Source of the DNA: Tubulanus polymorphus
Taxonomy: Eukaryota > Nemertea > Palaeonemertea > Tubulaniformes > Tubulanidae
Assembly (NCBI RefSeq): GCF_964204645.1
Contig: NC_134032.1
Location: 1,242,501-1,306,500, forward strand
Length of the DNA: 64,000 nt
Reading direction: 5' to 3'
Under the pieces are notes generated by a model. That model worked only from the letters and a program-made list of their open reading frames with translations, made no database searches and was not told where the DNA came from. A program made the position numbers and the translations under genes. Shown in pieces: positions 35,221-46,230 of the stretch; within the stretch, counting starts at the first letter, position 1, and every line of letters starts with the position of its first letter.

Positions 35221-37175
35221 GTCCTCTGCTATAGTCTGTCCTCTGCTATATAGTCTGTCCTCTGCTATAGCGTGTCCTCTGCTATAGTCTGTCCTCTGCT
35301 ATATAGTCTGTCCTCTGCTATAGCGTGTCCTCTGCTATAGTGTGCCCTCTGCTATAGTCTGTCCTCTGCTATAGTCTGTCCTCTGCTATAGCGTGTCCTC
35401 TGCTATAGTCTGTCCTCTGCTATAGTCTGTCCTCTGCTATAGCGAGTCCTCTGCTATAGTCTGTCCTCTGCTATAGTCTGTCCTCTGCTATAGTCTGTCC
35501 TCTGCTATAGCGTGTCCTCTGCTATAGTCTGTCCTCTGCTATAGCGTGTCCTCTGCTGTAGCGTGTCCTCTGCTATAGTCTGTCCTCTGCTATAGCGTGA
35601 CCTCTGCTATAGTCTGTCCTCTGCTATAGCGTGTCCTCTGCTATAGCGTGTCCTCTGCTATAGCGTGTCCTCTGCTATAGTCTGTCCTCTGCTATAGTCT
35701 GTCCTCTGCTATAGCGTGTCCTCTGCTATAGCGAGTCCTCTGCTATAGCGTGTCCTCTGCTATAGTCTGTCCTCTGCTATAGCGTGTCCTCTGCTATAGC
35801 GTGTCCTCTGCTATAGTCTGTCCTCTGCTATAGTCTGTCCTCTGCTATAGTCTGTCCTCTGCTATAGTCTGTCCTCTGCTATAGTCTGTCCTCTGCTATA
35901 GTCTGTCCTCTGCTATAGCGTGTCCTCTGCTATAGTCTGTCCTCTGCTATAGCGTGTCCTCTGCTATAGCGTGTCCTCTGCTATAGCGTGTCCTCTGCTA
36001 TAGTCTGTCCTCTGCTATAGTCTGTCCTCTGCTATAGTCTGTCCTCTGCTATAGTCTGTCCTCTGCTATAGTCTGTCCTCTGCTATAGTCTGTCCTCTGC
36101 TATAGTCTGTCCTCTGCTATAGTCTGTCCTCTGCTATAGCGTGTCCTCTGCTATAGTCTGTCCTCTGCTATAGTCTGTCCTCTGCTCTAGCGTGTCCTCT
36201 GCTATAGCGTGTCCTCTGCTATAGTCTGTCCTCTGCTATAGCGTGTCCTCTGCTATAGCGTGTCCTCTGCTATAGTCTGTCCTCTGCTATAGTCTGTCCT
36301 CTGCTATAGTCTGTCCTCTGCTATAGTCTGTCCTCTGCTATAGTCTGTCCTCTGCTATAGTCTGTCCTCTGCTATAGCGTGTCCTCTGCTATAGTCTGTC
36401 CTTTGCTATATAGTCTGTCCTCTGCTATAGTGTGCCCTCTGCTATAGCGTGTCCTCTGCTATAGTCTGTCCTCTGCTATAGTCTGTCCTCTGCTATAGTC
36501 TGTCCACTGCTATAGCGTGTCCTCTGCTATAGTCTGTCCTCTGCTATAGTCTGTCCTCTGCTATAGCGTGTCCTCTGCTATAGCGAGTCCTCTGCTATAG
36601 CGTGTCCTCTGCTATAGTCTGTCCTCTGCTATATAGTCTGTCCTCTGCTATAGCGTGTCCTCTGCTATAGCGTGTCCTCTGCTATAGTCTGTCCTCTGCT
36701 ATAGCGTGTCCTCTGCTATAGTCTGTCCTCTGCTATAGTCTGTCCTCTGCTATAGTCTGTCCTCTGCTATAGTCTGTCCTCTGCTATAGTCTGTCCTCTG
36801 CTATAGCGTGTCCTCTGCTATAGCGTGTCCTCTGCTATAGTCTGTCCTCTGCTATAGCGTGTCCTCTGCTATAGTCTGTCCTCTGCTATAGTCTGTCCTC
36901 TGCTATAGTCTGTCCTCTGCTATAGTCTGCCCTCTGCTATAGTCTGTCCTCTGCTATAGTCTGTCCTCTGCTATAGCGTGTCCTCTGCTATAGTCTGTCC
37001 TCTGCTATAGTCTGTCCTCTGCTATAGTCTGTCCTCTGCTATAGCGTGTCCTCTGCTATAGTCTGTCCTCTGCTATAGTCTGTCCTCTGCTATAGTCTGT
37101 CCTCTGCTATAGTCTGTCCTCTGCTATAGTCTGTCCTCTGCTATAGTCTGTCCTCTGCTATAGTCTGTCCTCTGC
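35221..37175 (+). repeat. 17-bp satellite-like array of two unit variants
   Basis: About 115 copies (by length) of TCTGTCCTCTGCTATAG or CGTGTCCTCTGCTATAG. The two variants are intermingled; rare variants (AGTCC, 19-bp units with extra TA) cluster at 35221-35330 and 36400-36660. Confidence 0.97.
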
Positions 37176-37794
37176 AGACTTGAGTGTAGTGTACCTATAT
37201 TTTTGGTAATGTTATACAGATTTATGGTGGGTTCAGACCGTAACTAATTTCAGGGTGCGAACCAAAACGAAAGCCTTCATCGAATACATGTACTTGAAAA
37301 TCTTTTATTCGTGATAAAAACTATTAATAATGTCGTATTAAATGTTCGCATAAAATATATATAGAAAATAACCATAATTATCTGAATATTACATCATTTA
37401 CATTGTAACGGAAGAGTTTGATTTATTTGGTCCTAGTTCGAGACAGTAGTCTAGGCTTCTGGAATATTCAGCAGTGTTTGTTCATCGCAAGTGCGGATAT
37501 TTTGCCAATACGGCATTATTTTGGTCGCCATTTCTTCTTGTCCACCGGGCTACTGCGATTTTATGCTTCAAAGCTTTTATCCCACTCGATACAACGGTTG
37601 ATAGTGCCACCAATCGGACTGCCTGTGTAGGGCAAGTTGATTTTTGGGGGGGGGGGGGGGGCTAGCGAAATTTCAGCTTAAATCGAACCCTGTATTATGC
37701 CTAGTACATAACAAATATACCGGTAGTTAAAACTAATGAGCACGCCGCAAGTGATGGGTTAAAATCTTCAAAGCTTTTTTCACTTACAGTCAAC

Positions 37795-38282
37795 CCCCGA
37801 TATACCGCCCCACATCGGTGCAGAACGATTTTGGCGGTATATTGAGAGTATAGCGGTATATCGGGGCTGTTTTACTGTGTATTTGTATAGAGATGTACAT
37901 TGAGTAAAAACCTGGGGTCAGTTGCTCAAAAGTTGTTTAGAGTTAACCAGTGGATAGTTGACATAGTGACAATTAAAAGTTCATTGTTACTATAGTATTT
38001 ATCAGGGGCTGCAGTTGCTCAAAGGTTGGTTAGAGTTAACCAGTGGATAGTTGACATAGTGACAATTAAAAGTTCATTGTTACTATGGCATTTATCCACT
38101 GGTTATCTTTAACCAACTTTTGAGCAACTGGCCCCTGGTGGTAGGCAGGGATGGCGGTATATGGCAGGGCGGTATAGCGGGGGTGTTTTACTATGTATTT
38201 GTGCAGAGATATACATCGAGAAAACCTGGCGGTAGGCGGGGTGTCGGTAAATGGGAGGGTGGTATATCGGGGGTTGACTGTA
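37795..38282. mobile_element. Tigger/pogo-like TIR element carrying nested foldbacks
   Basis: TACAGTCAACCCCCGATAT and its complement ATATCGGGGGTTGACTGTA bound the element, with TA as the likely target duplication. Internal GGCGGTATA motifs repeat. About 200 bp of GTTGCTCAAAAGTTG foldback copies (37913-38115) are inserted. No transposase. Confidence 0.75.
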
Positions 38283-38408
38283 TTCCTTTTTTTCTTGAAT
38301 TTAGAGATTAGAGCGCGTTAACGACATAATTAACCAAATCAAAATTAGAGCTATACCCTGAAAACGAGAATAACACCGCATGAGCAAAATATCAACGCGC
38401 GCAGTTAA

Positions 38409-38763
38409 TTAACAATTACAAGGTGATTGATTATTTCTATTCCTCGATCCTCCGTGAACGGTTAGATCCACCGTATCGTTTTCGGCCGCGTCGTTTTTCG
38501 GAGGGTAAAATTCGGTGACGGTGGCGAATACTTTCTGAAACGCGACATCGATATTATCGCCAGTGAGACTGGACGTCTCGTAATACGGAACGGTCGCGCG
38601 CGGCGCCGCCGTCGACAGATTGTTTATAGTACGCGTGAACTCGAATGCCTGTCGTTCGGTTACTCGGCGACCGGAGCCGCCGGCGATTAGGTCCGATTTG
38701 GTCCCGATGACGACTTTGACGCAGTTTTCGGTACCGTTTTCTAAAAGCGGTATAAATCGATCG
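38409..38763 (-). CDS. Rab exon 5 (G4/G5 and prenylation tail)
   Basis: It follows CTATTTTCAG. It encodes DRFIPLL, VVIGTKSDL (G4 with Thr instead of Asn), YYETSSLTGDNIDVAFQKVF (G5) and a variable tail ending CNC then TAA at 38411-38409. Confidence 0.92.
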
Positions 38764-41700
38764 CTGAAAATAGAATAGAATTTTCAAGCTACAGATATTT
38801 CAAATCCTACACGGGCTATTCATTCGAGTTCATCGCCTATGTGGTCAGTAACCTGTCTGCGGTTTAGTTTCACGATCGGATATTTTCACAAACCACATCC
38901 GATTATAAAAGGCTTACGACCAACGATTAGGTAACTAACTAATAGCCTATGCAGATTTTTGCTGGAATACGTAACAAGAAAACAGAAATGACTGGTACGG
39001 TTATTGCGACAGTTTAACCCTTTCAGTGCTGACTAATCAATACCCTATAGTGCTGGAGATAATTATGAAAATTTTGAAAATTCCATCCTAGTGTGTTGAA
39101 TAACGGGAATACCACTATAGTGCGTCTACACCGCGGTGCAGTGTATCATTAGTTACTAATATTTCACTATGTTTTACTGGTGCTGCCATCTTTAAATAAT
39201 GATAAAAATTAATCACCCGTACTAATTACATCAATACACCGCAGTACGGTGTACTAGCAAAATCCATCACCGATTCATACACCGCACTGCAGTGTAGACG
39301 CACTGAAAGGGTTAACCAATTTGACTGGTGACGAATTAACCCGCTAATGCTAATTCGGATCATTTAGGACAAATGAAATTAATCCAGTTTTTAGAATTCC
39401 AGATTAACATAGGCCTAATACAGCGGAACCTCATTGCAACTTTCCAGGGACCAGAAAATCTATTCGTTTGTTATATATCCAGTATGAAAGTAATTGATAT
39501 CGTCATATTTGGAATTCTAGGTTTTTCATAACCGATGAATTGTTGTATCAGAGGTCATTAAAACGACACTCAACTTGATCCAGTTCCACGGTTTTGAGTT
39601 AAGATTTGACTCTGAGTTAAAAACATTGAAGTGAGTTAACTTTAACTCAGAGGTTACTCTAACTCTAACAACTGTGGAACTGGAACCTTAGCTCCGAGTT
39701 AGGATTTGACTCAGAGTTTACTCTAACTCTAACAACTGTGGAACTGGATCCTTAGCTCCGAGTTAGGATTTGACTCAGAGTTTACTCTAACTCTAACAAC
39801 TGTGGAACTGGATCTTTAGCTCCGAGTTAGGATTTGACTCGGAGTTTACTCTAACTCTAACAACTGTGGAACTGGATCCTTAGCTCCGAGTTAGGATTTA
39901 ACTCAGAGGTTACTCTAACTCTAACAACTGTGGAACTGGATCCTTAGCTCCGAGTTAGGATTTGACTCAGAGTTTACTCTAACTCTAACAACTGTGGAAC
40001 TGGATCCTTAGCTCCGAGTTAGGATTTAACTCAGAGTTTACTCTAACTCTAACGACTGTGGAACTGGATCCTTAGCTCCGAGTTAGGATTTGACTCAGAG
40101 TTTACTCTAACTCTAACTGTGGAACTGGATCCTTAGCTCCGAGTTAGGATTTGACTCAGAGTTTACTCTAACTCTAACAACTGTGGAACTGGATCTTTAG
40201 CTCCGAGTTAGGATTTGACTCAGAGTTTACTCTAACTCTAACAACTGTGGAACTGGATCCTTAGCTCCGAGTTAGGATTTAACTCAGAGTTTACTCTAAC
40301 TCTAACGACTGTGGAACTGGATCCTTAGCTCCGAGTTAGGATTTGACTCAGAGTTTACTCTAACTCTAACAACTGTGGAACTGGATCTTTAGCTTCGAGT
40401 TAGGATTTGACTCAGAGTTTACTCTAACTCTAACAACTGTGGAACTGGATCTTTAGCTCCGAGTTAGGATTTGACTCGGAGTTTACTCTAACTCTAACAA
40501 CTGTGGAACTGGATCCTTAGCTCCGAGTTAGGATTTGACTCAGAGTTTACTCTAACTCTAACAACTGTGGAACTGGATCTTTAGCTCCGAGTTAGGATTT
40601 GACTCAGAGTTTACTCTAACTCTAACAACTGTGGAACTGGATCTTTAGCTCCGAGTTAGGATTTGACTCAGAGTTTACTCTAACTCTAACAACTGTGGAA
40701 CTGGATCCTTAGCTCCGAGTTAGGATTTGACTCAGAGTTTACTCTAACTCTAACAACTGTGGAACTGGATCTTTAGCTCCGAGTTAGGATTTGACTCAGA
40801 GTTTACTCTAACTCTAACAACTGTGGAACTGGATCCTTAGCTCCGAGTTAGGATTTGACTCAGAGTTTACTCTAACTCTAACAACTGTGGAACTGGATCT
40901 TTAGCTCCGAGTTAGGATTTGACTCAGAGTTTACTCTAACTCTAACAACTGTGGAACTGGATCCTTAGCTCCGAGTTAGGATTTGACTCAGAGGTTACTC
41001 TAACTCTAACGACTGTGAAACTGGATCTTTAGCTCCGAGTTAGGATTTGACTCAGAGTTTACTCTAACTCTAACGACTGTGGAACTGGATCCTTAGCTCC
41101 GAGTTAGGATTTGACTCAGAGTTTACTCTAACTCTAACAACTGTGGAACTGGATCTTTAGCTCCGAGTTAGGATTTGACTCAGAGTTTACTCTAACTCTA
41201 ACAACTGTGGAACTGGATCCTTAGCTCCGAGTTAGGATTTAACTCAGAGTTTACTCTAACTCTAACGACTGTGGAACTGGATCCTTAGCTCCGAGTTAGG
41301 ATTTGACTCAGAGTTTACTCTAACTCTAACAACTGTGGAACTGGATCTTTAGCTTCGAGTTAGGATTTGACTCAGAGTTTACTCTAACTCTAACAACTGT
41401 GGAACTGGATCCAGTAATTTACATTACTTGGTGTGTATAACATCAATACATGCAATGGACCAGAATAAAAACCAGATTAAACTGATCCGGATTAAGCTCA
41501 ACTTTAATGAATATATATATATATATATATCTTACTGTAAAGCTTCGAATGATTTGGAGTTCGTCAGATCGAAGCAGAGTAACGCACCCGCCGCCCCTCG
41601 GCAATAGAATGAACTCAACCCTGAGAATCTCTCTTCACCTGCGGTATCCTGAAAATTAAACGATCGCATGATAAATCCAAGGGGGGTTTTTCAGGGTCCG

Positions 41701-43639
41701 GGGATCTCGATCGTAACCGGCTTCGTACCCATAATGCTATATTTTTATCGCCCCATCTCTTCAGAGTAAATGACGCACCGATTGTCTGAAGTAAAGAAAA
41801 AATATTATCTTAAATTTGCGGCCCATACTGAATATCAGACGGCACCAGGCACAGATACTGGATATGCTAATTAGCCATCAGGTGTCACTAAAGCTATGAC
41901 CGTATGTTTAGGGGGGTCTTAGGGTTAGCGACACTCTCATTAAATACATCTATACTGAACCTAAGACCCCCTACAGATTTCCCTACAACGTCTGACCTGA
42001 AAATGCCAAAAAACAGGTTGCGGTGATTTCCGATTCTTACAATTAAACCACAGATTTTGGGGCCAACGCAATTTATAGAAATTTAACAAAGAATGAAATC
42101 TGCAATCCAATGTCGGAATCCCAGAATTCATACAGAATCCGAAATTCCCTGATTTTTACCGTGGACTCTACTGCGACGCAGATTCAATAATACGTTGTTA
42201 ACCCTTTAGGTCTGAGGCCTAAAATAAGCACTTTCGACCGAGACCTTGTGCGGGAATGACAGCTAGATTGATATTAGACCACTCCCTAATTATAAATTCT
42301 ACCGCTATTTAAAACTTACACTGGTAATCGAGTCTTTGAATACGCCATCTATATACCTGGTGAGAAGTGAGGTTTTACCTACATCGGCATCACCCAACAG
42401 CACCACTTTATAATCACTGTGGGTGAAAATAATTGGTAGAATTATTACAACAAACAGTCTGCATAGTTACGGGGGGAATCTGTACTAAATCTACGTACGC
42501 CGAGCGTGAAAAAATAGGGATAGGCTAATGTTAGATATGAATGAACTCGTCCAGCTTCCAGTCGTATGTTCTGAGGCTCAGTGGGTAAAACACTCTACTA
42601 TTTTTCCGTTTGGTTTCGAATCTCAATTTTGCAAGTCAGAATTTTACTGTGTTGCGCATGCGCTAACTGTACTCCATAACCGAGTTAACGGACTCTGTAA
42701 CTGGAGCCACATCGTTATTACTGGTGTGACTCAGAGAGGAAACGAGCACATTTCCAGGAAAAAAGGCAAATTCTGCAGAGATCTGGATGATCATATGGAT
42801 CCGGTTCTACAGTTATGAGTTAGAGTTAACTGTGAACTCAGGATCCAGTTCCACAGTTGTGAGTTAGAGTTAACTCTGAACTCAGGATCCGGTTCCACAG
42901 TTGTGAGTTAGAGTTAACTGTGAACTGGGGATCCAGTTCCACAGTTGTGAGTTAGAGTTAACTGTGAACTGGGGATCCAATTCAACAGTTGTGAGTTAGA
43001 GTTAACTGTGAACTCGGGATCCAGTTCCACAGTTGTGAGTTAGAGTTAACTCTGAACTCGGGATCCAATTCAACAGTTGTGATTTAGAGTTTACTGTGAA
43101 CCCAGGATCCGGTTCCACAGTTGTGGGTTAGAGTTAACTCTGAACCCAGGATCCGGTTCCACAGTTGTGGGTTAGAGTTAACTCTGAACTCAGGATCCGG
43201 TTACACAGTTGTGGGTTAGAGTTAACTGTGAAGTCAGGAGCCAGTTCCACAGTTGTGAATCAAAATTAACTCTAAAAGATTAGTTAAAATTAGTTCATTT
43301 TCAATAAGATAACTCTGAGTCAAATGTTAACTCACAACTGTTGAACTGGATCATGGACAACAAAATGCAGGCAAAAGTTTATGATCAGGTTTCATTGGGG
43401 TTTCGGTGGGGTTTAACGCCTGAAATGGACAAGATGCGCACTCGCATGTTGTAAAAGTTACGTCAGATCATTTTTTGTGCTGAGTTTATTCCGCGCAAAT
43501 CGTGGAAAATTCTGGAAATTGCAGTAGATTGAAGCGGGGAGGGGTAATCTACAAGCCCCTGTGTGTGAAGTGTGACAGAGACCCCTGTCTTTTCGACTTA
43601 CGCAGTTTGTTTCTTTAGTGACAGTGTTGAAGAAGCCAT
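38409..43639 (-). CDS. Rab20/Rab24-like small GTPase, five exons, complete
   Basis: A membrane-traffic GTPase of the Rab family. Exons on the minus strand are 43639-43602, 42416-42320, 41785-41729, 41648-41536 and 38763-38409, totalling 660 nt (219 codons plus stop) with all phases matching. Visible motifs are the P-loop GDADVGKTS, switch I STIGASF, WDTAGEE, GTKSDL in place of the usual NKxD, ETSS, and a C-terminal CNC suited to double geranylgeranylation. The YCRGAA segment, a TVDL near the C terminus and the DRF helix resemble Rab20; TIGA-F and GTKSDL resemble Rab24. A phylogeny is needed to choose. Introns carry a piggyBac-like element and a 1.8-kb minisatellite. Confidence 0.9.
38838..38942. 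repeat. Dispersed 105-bp repeat, copy A (Rab intron 4)
   Basis: GGTCAGTAACCTGTCTGCGG ... CGATTAGGTAACTAACT matches the reverse complement of 57247-57352 with few differences. Confidence 0.75.
39014..39315. mobile_element. piggyBac-like MITE, copy 6 (Rab intron 4)
   Basis: TTAACCCTTTCAGTGCTGAC start and GCACTGAAAGGGTTAA end, with the usual internal palindromes. Confidence 0.9.
39574..41413. repeat. 64-bp minisatellite grown from a foldback element (Rab intron 4)
   Basis: It starts as a normal foldback copy (GATCCAGTTCCACGGTTTTG), then about 27 units of GGATCCTTAGCTCCGAGTTA, GGATTTGACTCAGAGTTTAC and TCTAACTCTAACAACTGTGG, and ends with the element's right end. Confidence 0.93.
41536..41648 (-). 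CDS. Rab exon 4 (G3 motif)
   Basis: It encodes DTAGEERFSGLSSFYCRGAA then a hydrophobic strand and DLTNSKSFEAL. The donor is GTAAG. Confidence 0.93.
41729..41785 (-). CDS. Rab exon 3 (switch I)
   Basis: A 57-nt exon between TTTACTTCAG and donor GTACGA encoding TIGASFTLKRWGDKNIALW. The Thr is the switch I (G2) residue. Confidence 0.9.
42320..42416 (-). CDS. Rab exon 2 (P-loop)
   Basis: It follows CACCCACAG and ends at donor GTAAGT. It encodes DYKVVLLGDADVGKTSLLTR and YIDGVFKDSITS: the G1 P-loop and the region leading to switch I. Confidence 0.93.
42567..42640 (+). other. tRNA-like sequence, possible SINE head or tRNA relic
   Basis: GGCTCAGTGGGTAAAACACT resembles a tRNA D-arm/A box and TGGTTTCGAATCTC, 30-odd bases on, a T-arm/B box. 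Acceptor stem and anticodon arm do not fold convincingly, so it is not called as a tRNA. Confidence 0.35.
42785..43345. repeat. 43-bp minisatellite from the same foldback family (Rab intron 1)
   Basis: About ten units of GGATCCAGTTCCACAGTTGT and GAGTTAGAGTTAACTCTGAA, ending in AACTCACAACTGTTGAACTG, the complementary arm. Confidence 0.9.
43602..43639 (-). CDS. Rab exon 1 (start codon, N-terminal extension)
   Basis: ATG at 43639-43637 followed by ASSTLSLKKQT, then donor GTAAGT. It ends in phase 2, which the first base of exon 2 completes (Ala), leading into DYKVVLLG. Short, but its position, start and phase fit well. Confidence 0.72.
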
Positions 43640-44325
43640 CACTTCGTCCACATCGTATCCAACAAACTACGACGGCGTCAATTACTGGATCCTGTTCCGC
43701 ATCCGATTTTAGTGGAATACGTTCATTATAATTCAAAGAGGAAAGTGGGCAGGCGTGGATCCTCTCACGGGACGCTACAGTTTCATCGAAGTGAGATTGT
43801 TTTGGGGATTTCCGTCAAAAATACTTCCGGGTTTATAACGCCATCTAGAGGATTTTCGGCGAACTATCGGTGGTCGCGGTCACACAGGCCGCTTTACTAA
43901 AGTTAAAACCAAACCACATGATTACCCGAAACAGCGGAACATCATAAAATGTATTTGCGGGGTTTCCATTATAAATGTACAACACCCGAACGTTAGAGCT
44001 TGCCTAACTCGCTCGAACTTTGGCCGATCCTTTAGCACCTGAGAATAACTTGTACTTGGCGCATTGTGCTGCGCCCGGATCAAACCAACCCGGAGCTTAA
44101 TGTTTAAAATTTGTACATCATATTGATTGAAAAATGCAGATGATGGTTAAATCTATGTAAACACAGCTCGCAAAAAGCTCGTGCCTAATACGCTAATATT
44201 CATTTCCGTACCGTAACGCTTATTGAGTTTGCATTTTACTCGAAGATCTGCGACGCCGTATCCGATATGACCCGTAGACTCGTGACGCCATGTAACTGCT
44301 GAACTCCGCAGTGGATGCTCCCCTG

Positions 44326-44500
44326 ATGGAGGGAACAGGCCGCGTTATGACACTTGCCTCCTGTAGCAGCACCCCCAGTGAAATGCAGCCTTCTTCAATC
44401 AGCAGAATCGACTGCAGCTTCACTCAACAACCACCAGCAGCAAACTCTAATAAATGGCATCACCACAACAATAATAGTGATCTCGTCAATTTCAATGAAG
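44326..44500 (+). CDS. Zinc-finger gene, putative first coding exon
   Basis: ATG at 44326 with an in-frame stop upstream at 44293. The peptide is Ser-rich with a His/Asn run (KWHHHNNN) and no finger. Donor G|GTGTGT at 44501 gives phase 1, which both candidate acceptors of exon 2 accept. Without a transcript this exon is plausible, not proven; translation could instead start inside exon 2 at 44854. Confidence 0.5.
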
Positions 44501-45840
44501 GTGTGTTACTACTAAATACTACTGTTTAAAGCTCCAGCCAATCACAGGCAAATTATCCACTTCCTTCACTTTTCTAAAATTTAAGTATTTCAATATTATT
44601 TTGCAATCACAATCAATTGCAAAACGTGTTCCAAAATTGTGGTGAGTTTCAGTCATTGGCTTCAGTATATGTTCACCAGGGGGCGTTGAATATCGAAATT
44701 GTCAGATAGTTGAGCATTTCAAACCAAGCGTCCCCAAGGACCCGTAGTTTGATACATCCCGAGGTTCCATTCCGAAAAACATTATCTGACTGTTTGATAT
44801 TTCCAGCAGGTTGCGATAAATCGGCGGACAGCGGAGGAGGAGGAGGAGCGACGATGAAACAGAGGAGCCACTTCTGTACGGTGTGCGATAAGTCGTTTAA
44901 CTGGAGGAGTAATTTAAAGGAGCACTTGGCGTCGCACACGAACTATCGTCCGTTTAACTGTCGTCTGTGCGGTAAATGTTTCAACCGAAGCGGTAATTTA
45001 AACCGTCACATGTTGTCGCACACGGCGAATAAACCGTTCAGCTGCGCGACGTGCGCCAAATCGTTCTCGCGCAAGTGTCTACTAACGGCGCACGAGTTTC
45101 GGCACACGGGCGCGCGCCCGTTCGAGTGCGACGTGTGCCACGCCGCGTTCAAACAGAAGGCGCACATGAACGACCACCGACGCGGTCACTTCGCCGAGAA
45201 GTTCGCGTGCGATTACTGCGCGAAGAGTTACACGCGTCGGTGGCAGTTAAACGCGCACATGAAAGTGCACACGGACGAGACGGGCGTCGTGCCGCACACG
45301 TGCGCCGTGTGCCGCGCTGAATTCGCGTACGTCTGCCTGAAAAACGCGCACGTCTCGGCGGAGCACGGCGACACCGCGAACTCGTTCGAAACTGACTTAC
45401 CGGTGAATAAAACGACAGCGGCTGGTGCGGAGAGGCGGTACAGCTGCAGGTGCGGCGTGTGCGGGATGCAGTTCGGTCGTTTGTTCCAATTAGAGAAACA
45501 CCTGGCGTTCCATCGGAAGTGCGACGCCTGGAAACGCGGCGTCGAGTTCACCGAGGGCGAATACGTCGGTAAACTGACGCGACGCGAGAAATATGGAAAC
45601 CTACACGATAAACACGCTCGACACGCGTGCGACGTGTGCGGTCGCAGATTTCACCGCCCGTACCGATTACGACGCCACCTAGCGACGCATCGTCGTACTA
45701 CCGCCGTCGATTTAACAACCGCGAAGTTTCATGACGCGGGTAAAATCACAATGGCGAATGACTCTACGGTTGTTTATGATAGTAATGACCTGGAATCAAA
45801 AGGTGAACTCTCAGAAATAGAAGACGCACTACTGACGTGA
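44326..45840 (+). CDS. C2H2 zinc-finger protein with eight fingers, two exons
   Basis: Probably a nuclear DNA-binding protein. The 402-codon model joins 44326-44500 to 44807-45840. Exon 2 encodes eight C2H2 fingers; fingers 1-4 are tightly spaced with short linkers, the later ones more dispersed. Fingers begin FCTVCDKSF, FNCRLCGKCF, FSCATCAKSF, FECDVCHAAF, FACDYCAKSY, HTCAVCRAEF, CGVCGMQF and HACDVCGRRF, each ending with a His pair. Finger 6 has an H-x4-H-type spacing. An acidic tail (ELSEIEDALLT) ends the protein. There is no KRAB, BTB or SCAN domain. The coding exon is strongly GC-rich compared with its surroundings. No orthologue was recognised. Confidence 0.85.
44807..45840 (+). CDS. Zinc-finger gene, exon 2 (all eight fingers)
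   Basis: The acceptor region TTTCCAGCAG offers two in-frame sites three bases apart. The open frame runs through eight C2H2 fingers to TGA at 45838-45840. A glycine run (SADSGGGGGA) precedes the first finger. Confidence 0.9.
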
Positions 45841-45844
45841 GTCA

Positions 45845-46230
45845 CTGAGTGACTGGTCATAGACAGGTTAATGTCAGTCACAGACGGGTTTATACTTTAT
45901 ATCTGTCGCAGACTGGCTGCGATCCTGCAATAAGAAATGTCAGTCACAGACTTCATATCTGTCTCAGACAGGCTGCGATCCTGCAATAAGAAATGTCAGT
46001 CACAGACTTCATATCTGTCTCAGACGGGCTGCGATCCTGCAATCAGAAATATCAGTCACAGACAGGTTATACTTCATATCTGTCGCAGACTGGCGGCGAT
46101 CCTGCGATCTGAAATGTCAGTCACAGACTTCATATCTGTCTCAGACTGGCGGCGATCCAGCAATCAGTAATGTCAGTCACAGACTTCATATCTGTCTCAG
46201 ACTGGCGGCGATCCTGCAATCAGAAACTCT
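45845..46230 (+). repeat. Minisatellite after the zinc-finger stop codon
   Basis: Units of about 53-60 bp with GTCAGTCACAGACTTCATAT, CTGTCTCAGACTGGCGGCGA and TCCTGCAATCAGAAAT, about six copies, presumably in the 3' UTR. Confidence 0.92.

Noticed and set aside
45051-45551. Overlapping ORFs on both strands within the zinc-finger exon
   Set aside because: Arg/Ala-rich shadows caused by the high GC content of the real zinc-finger frame.
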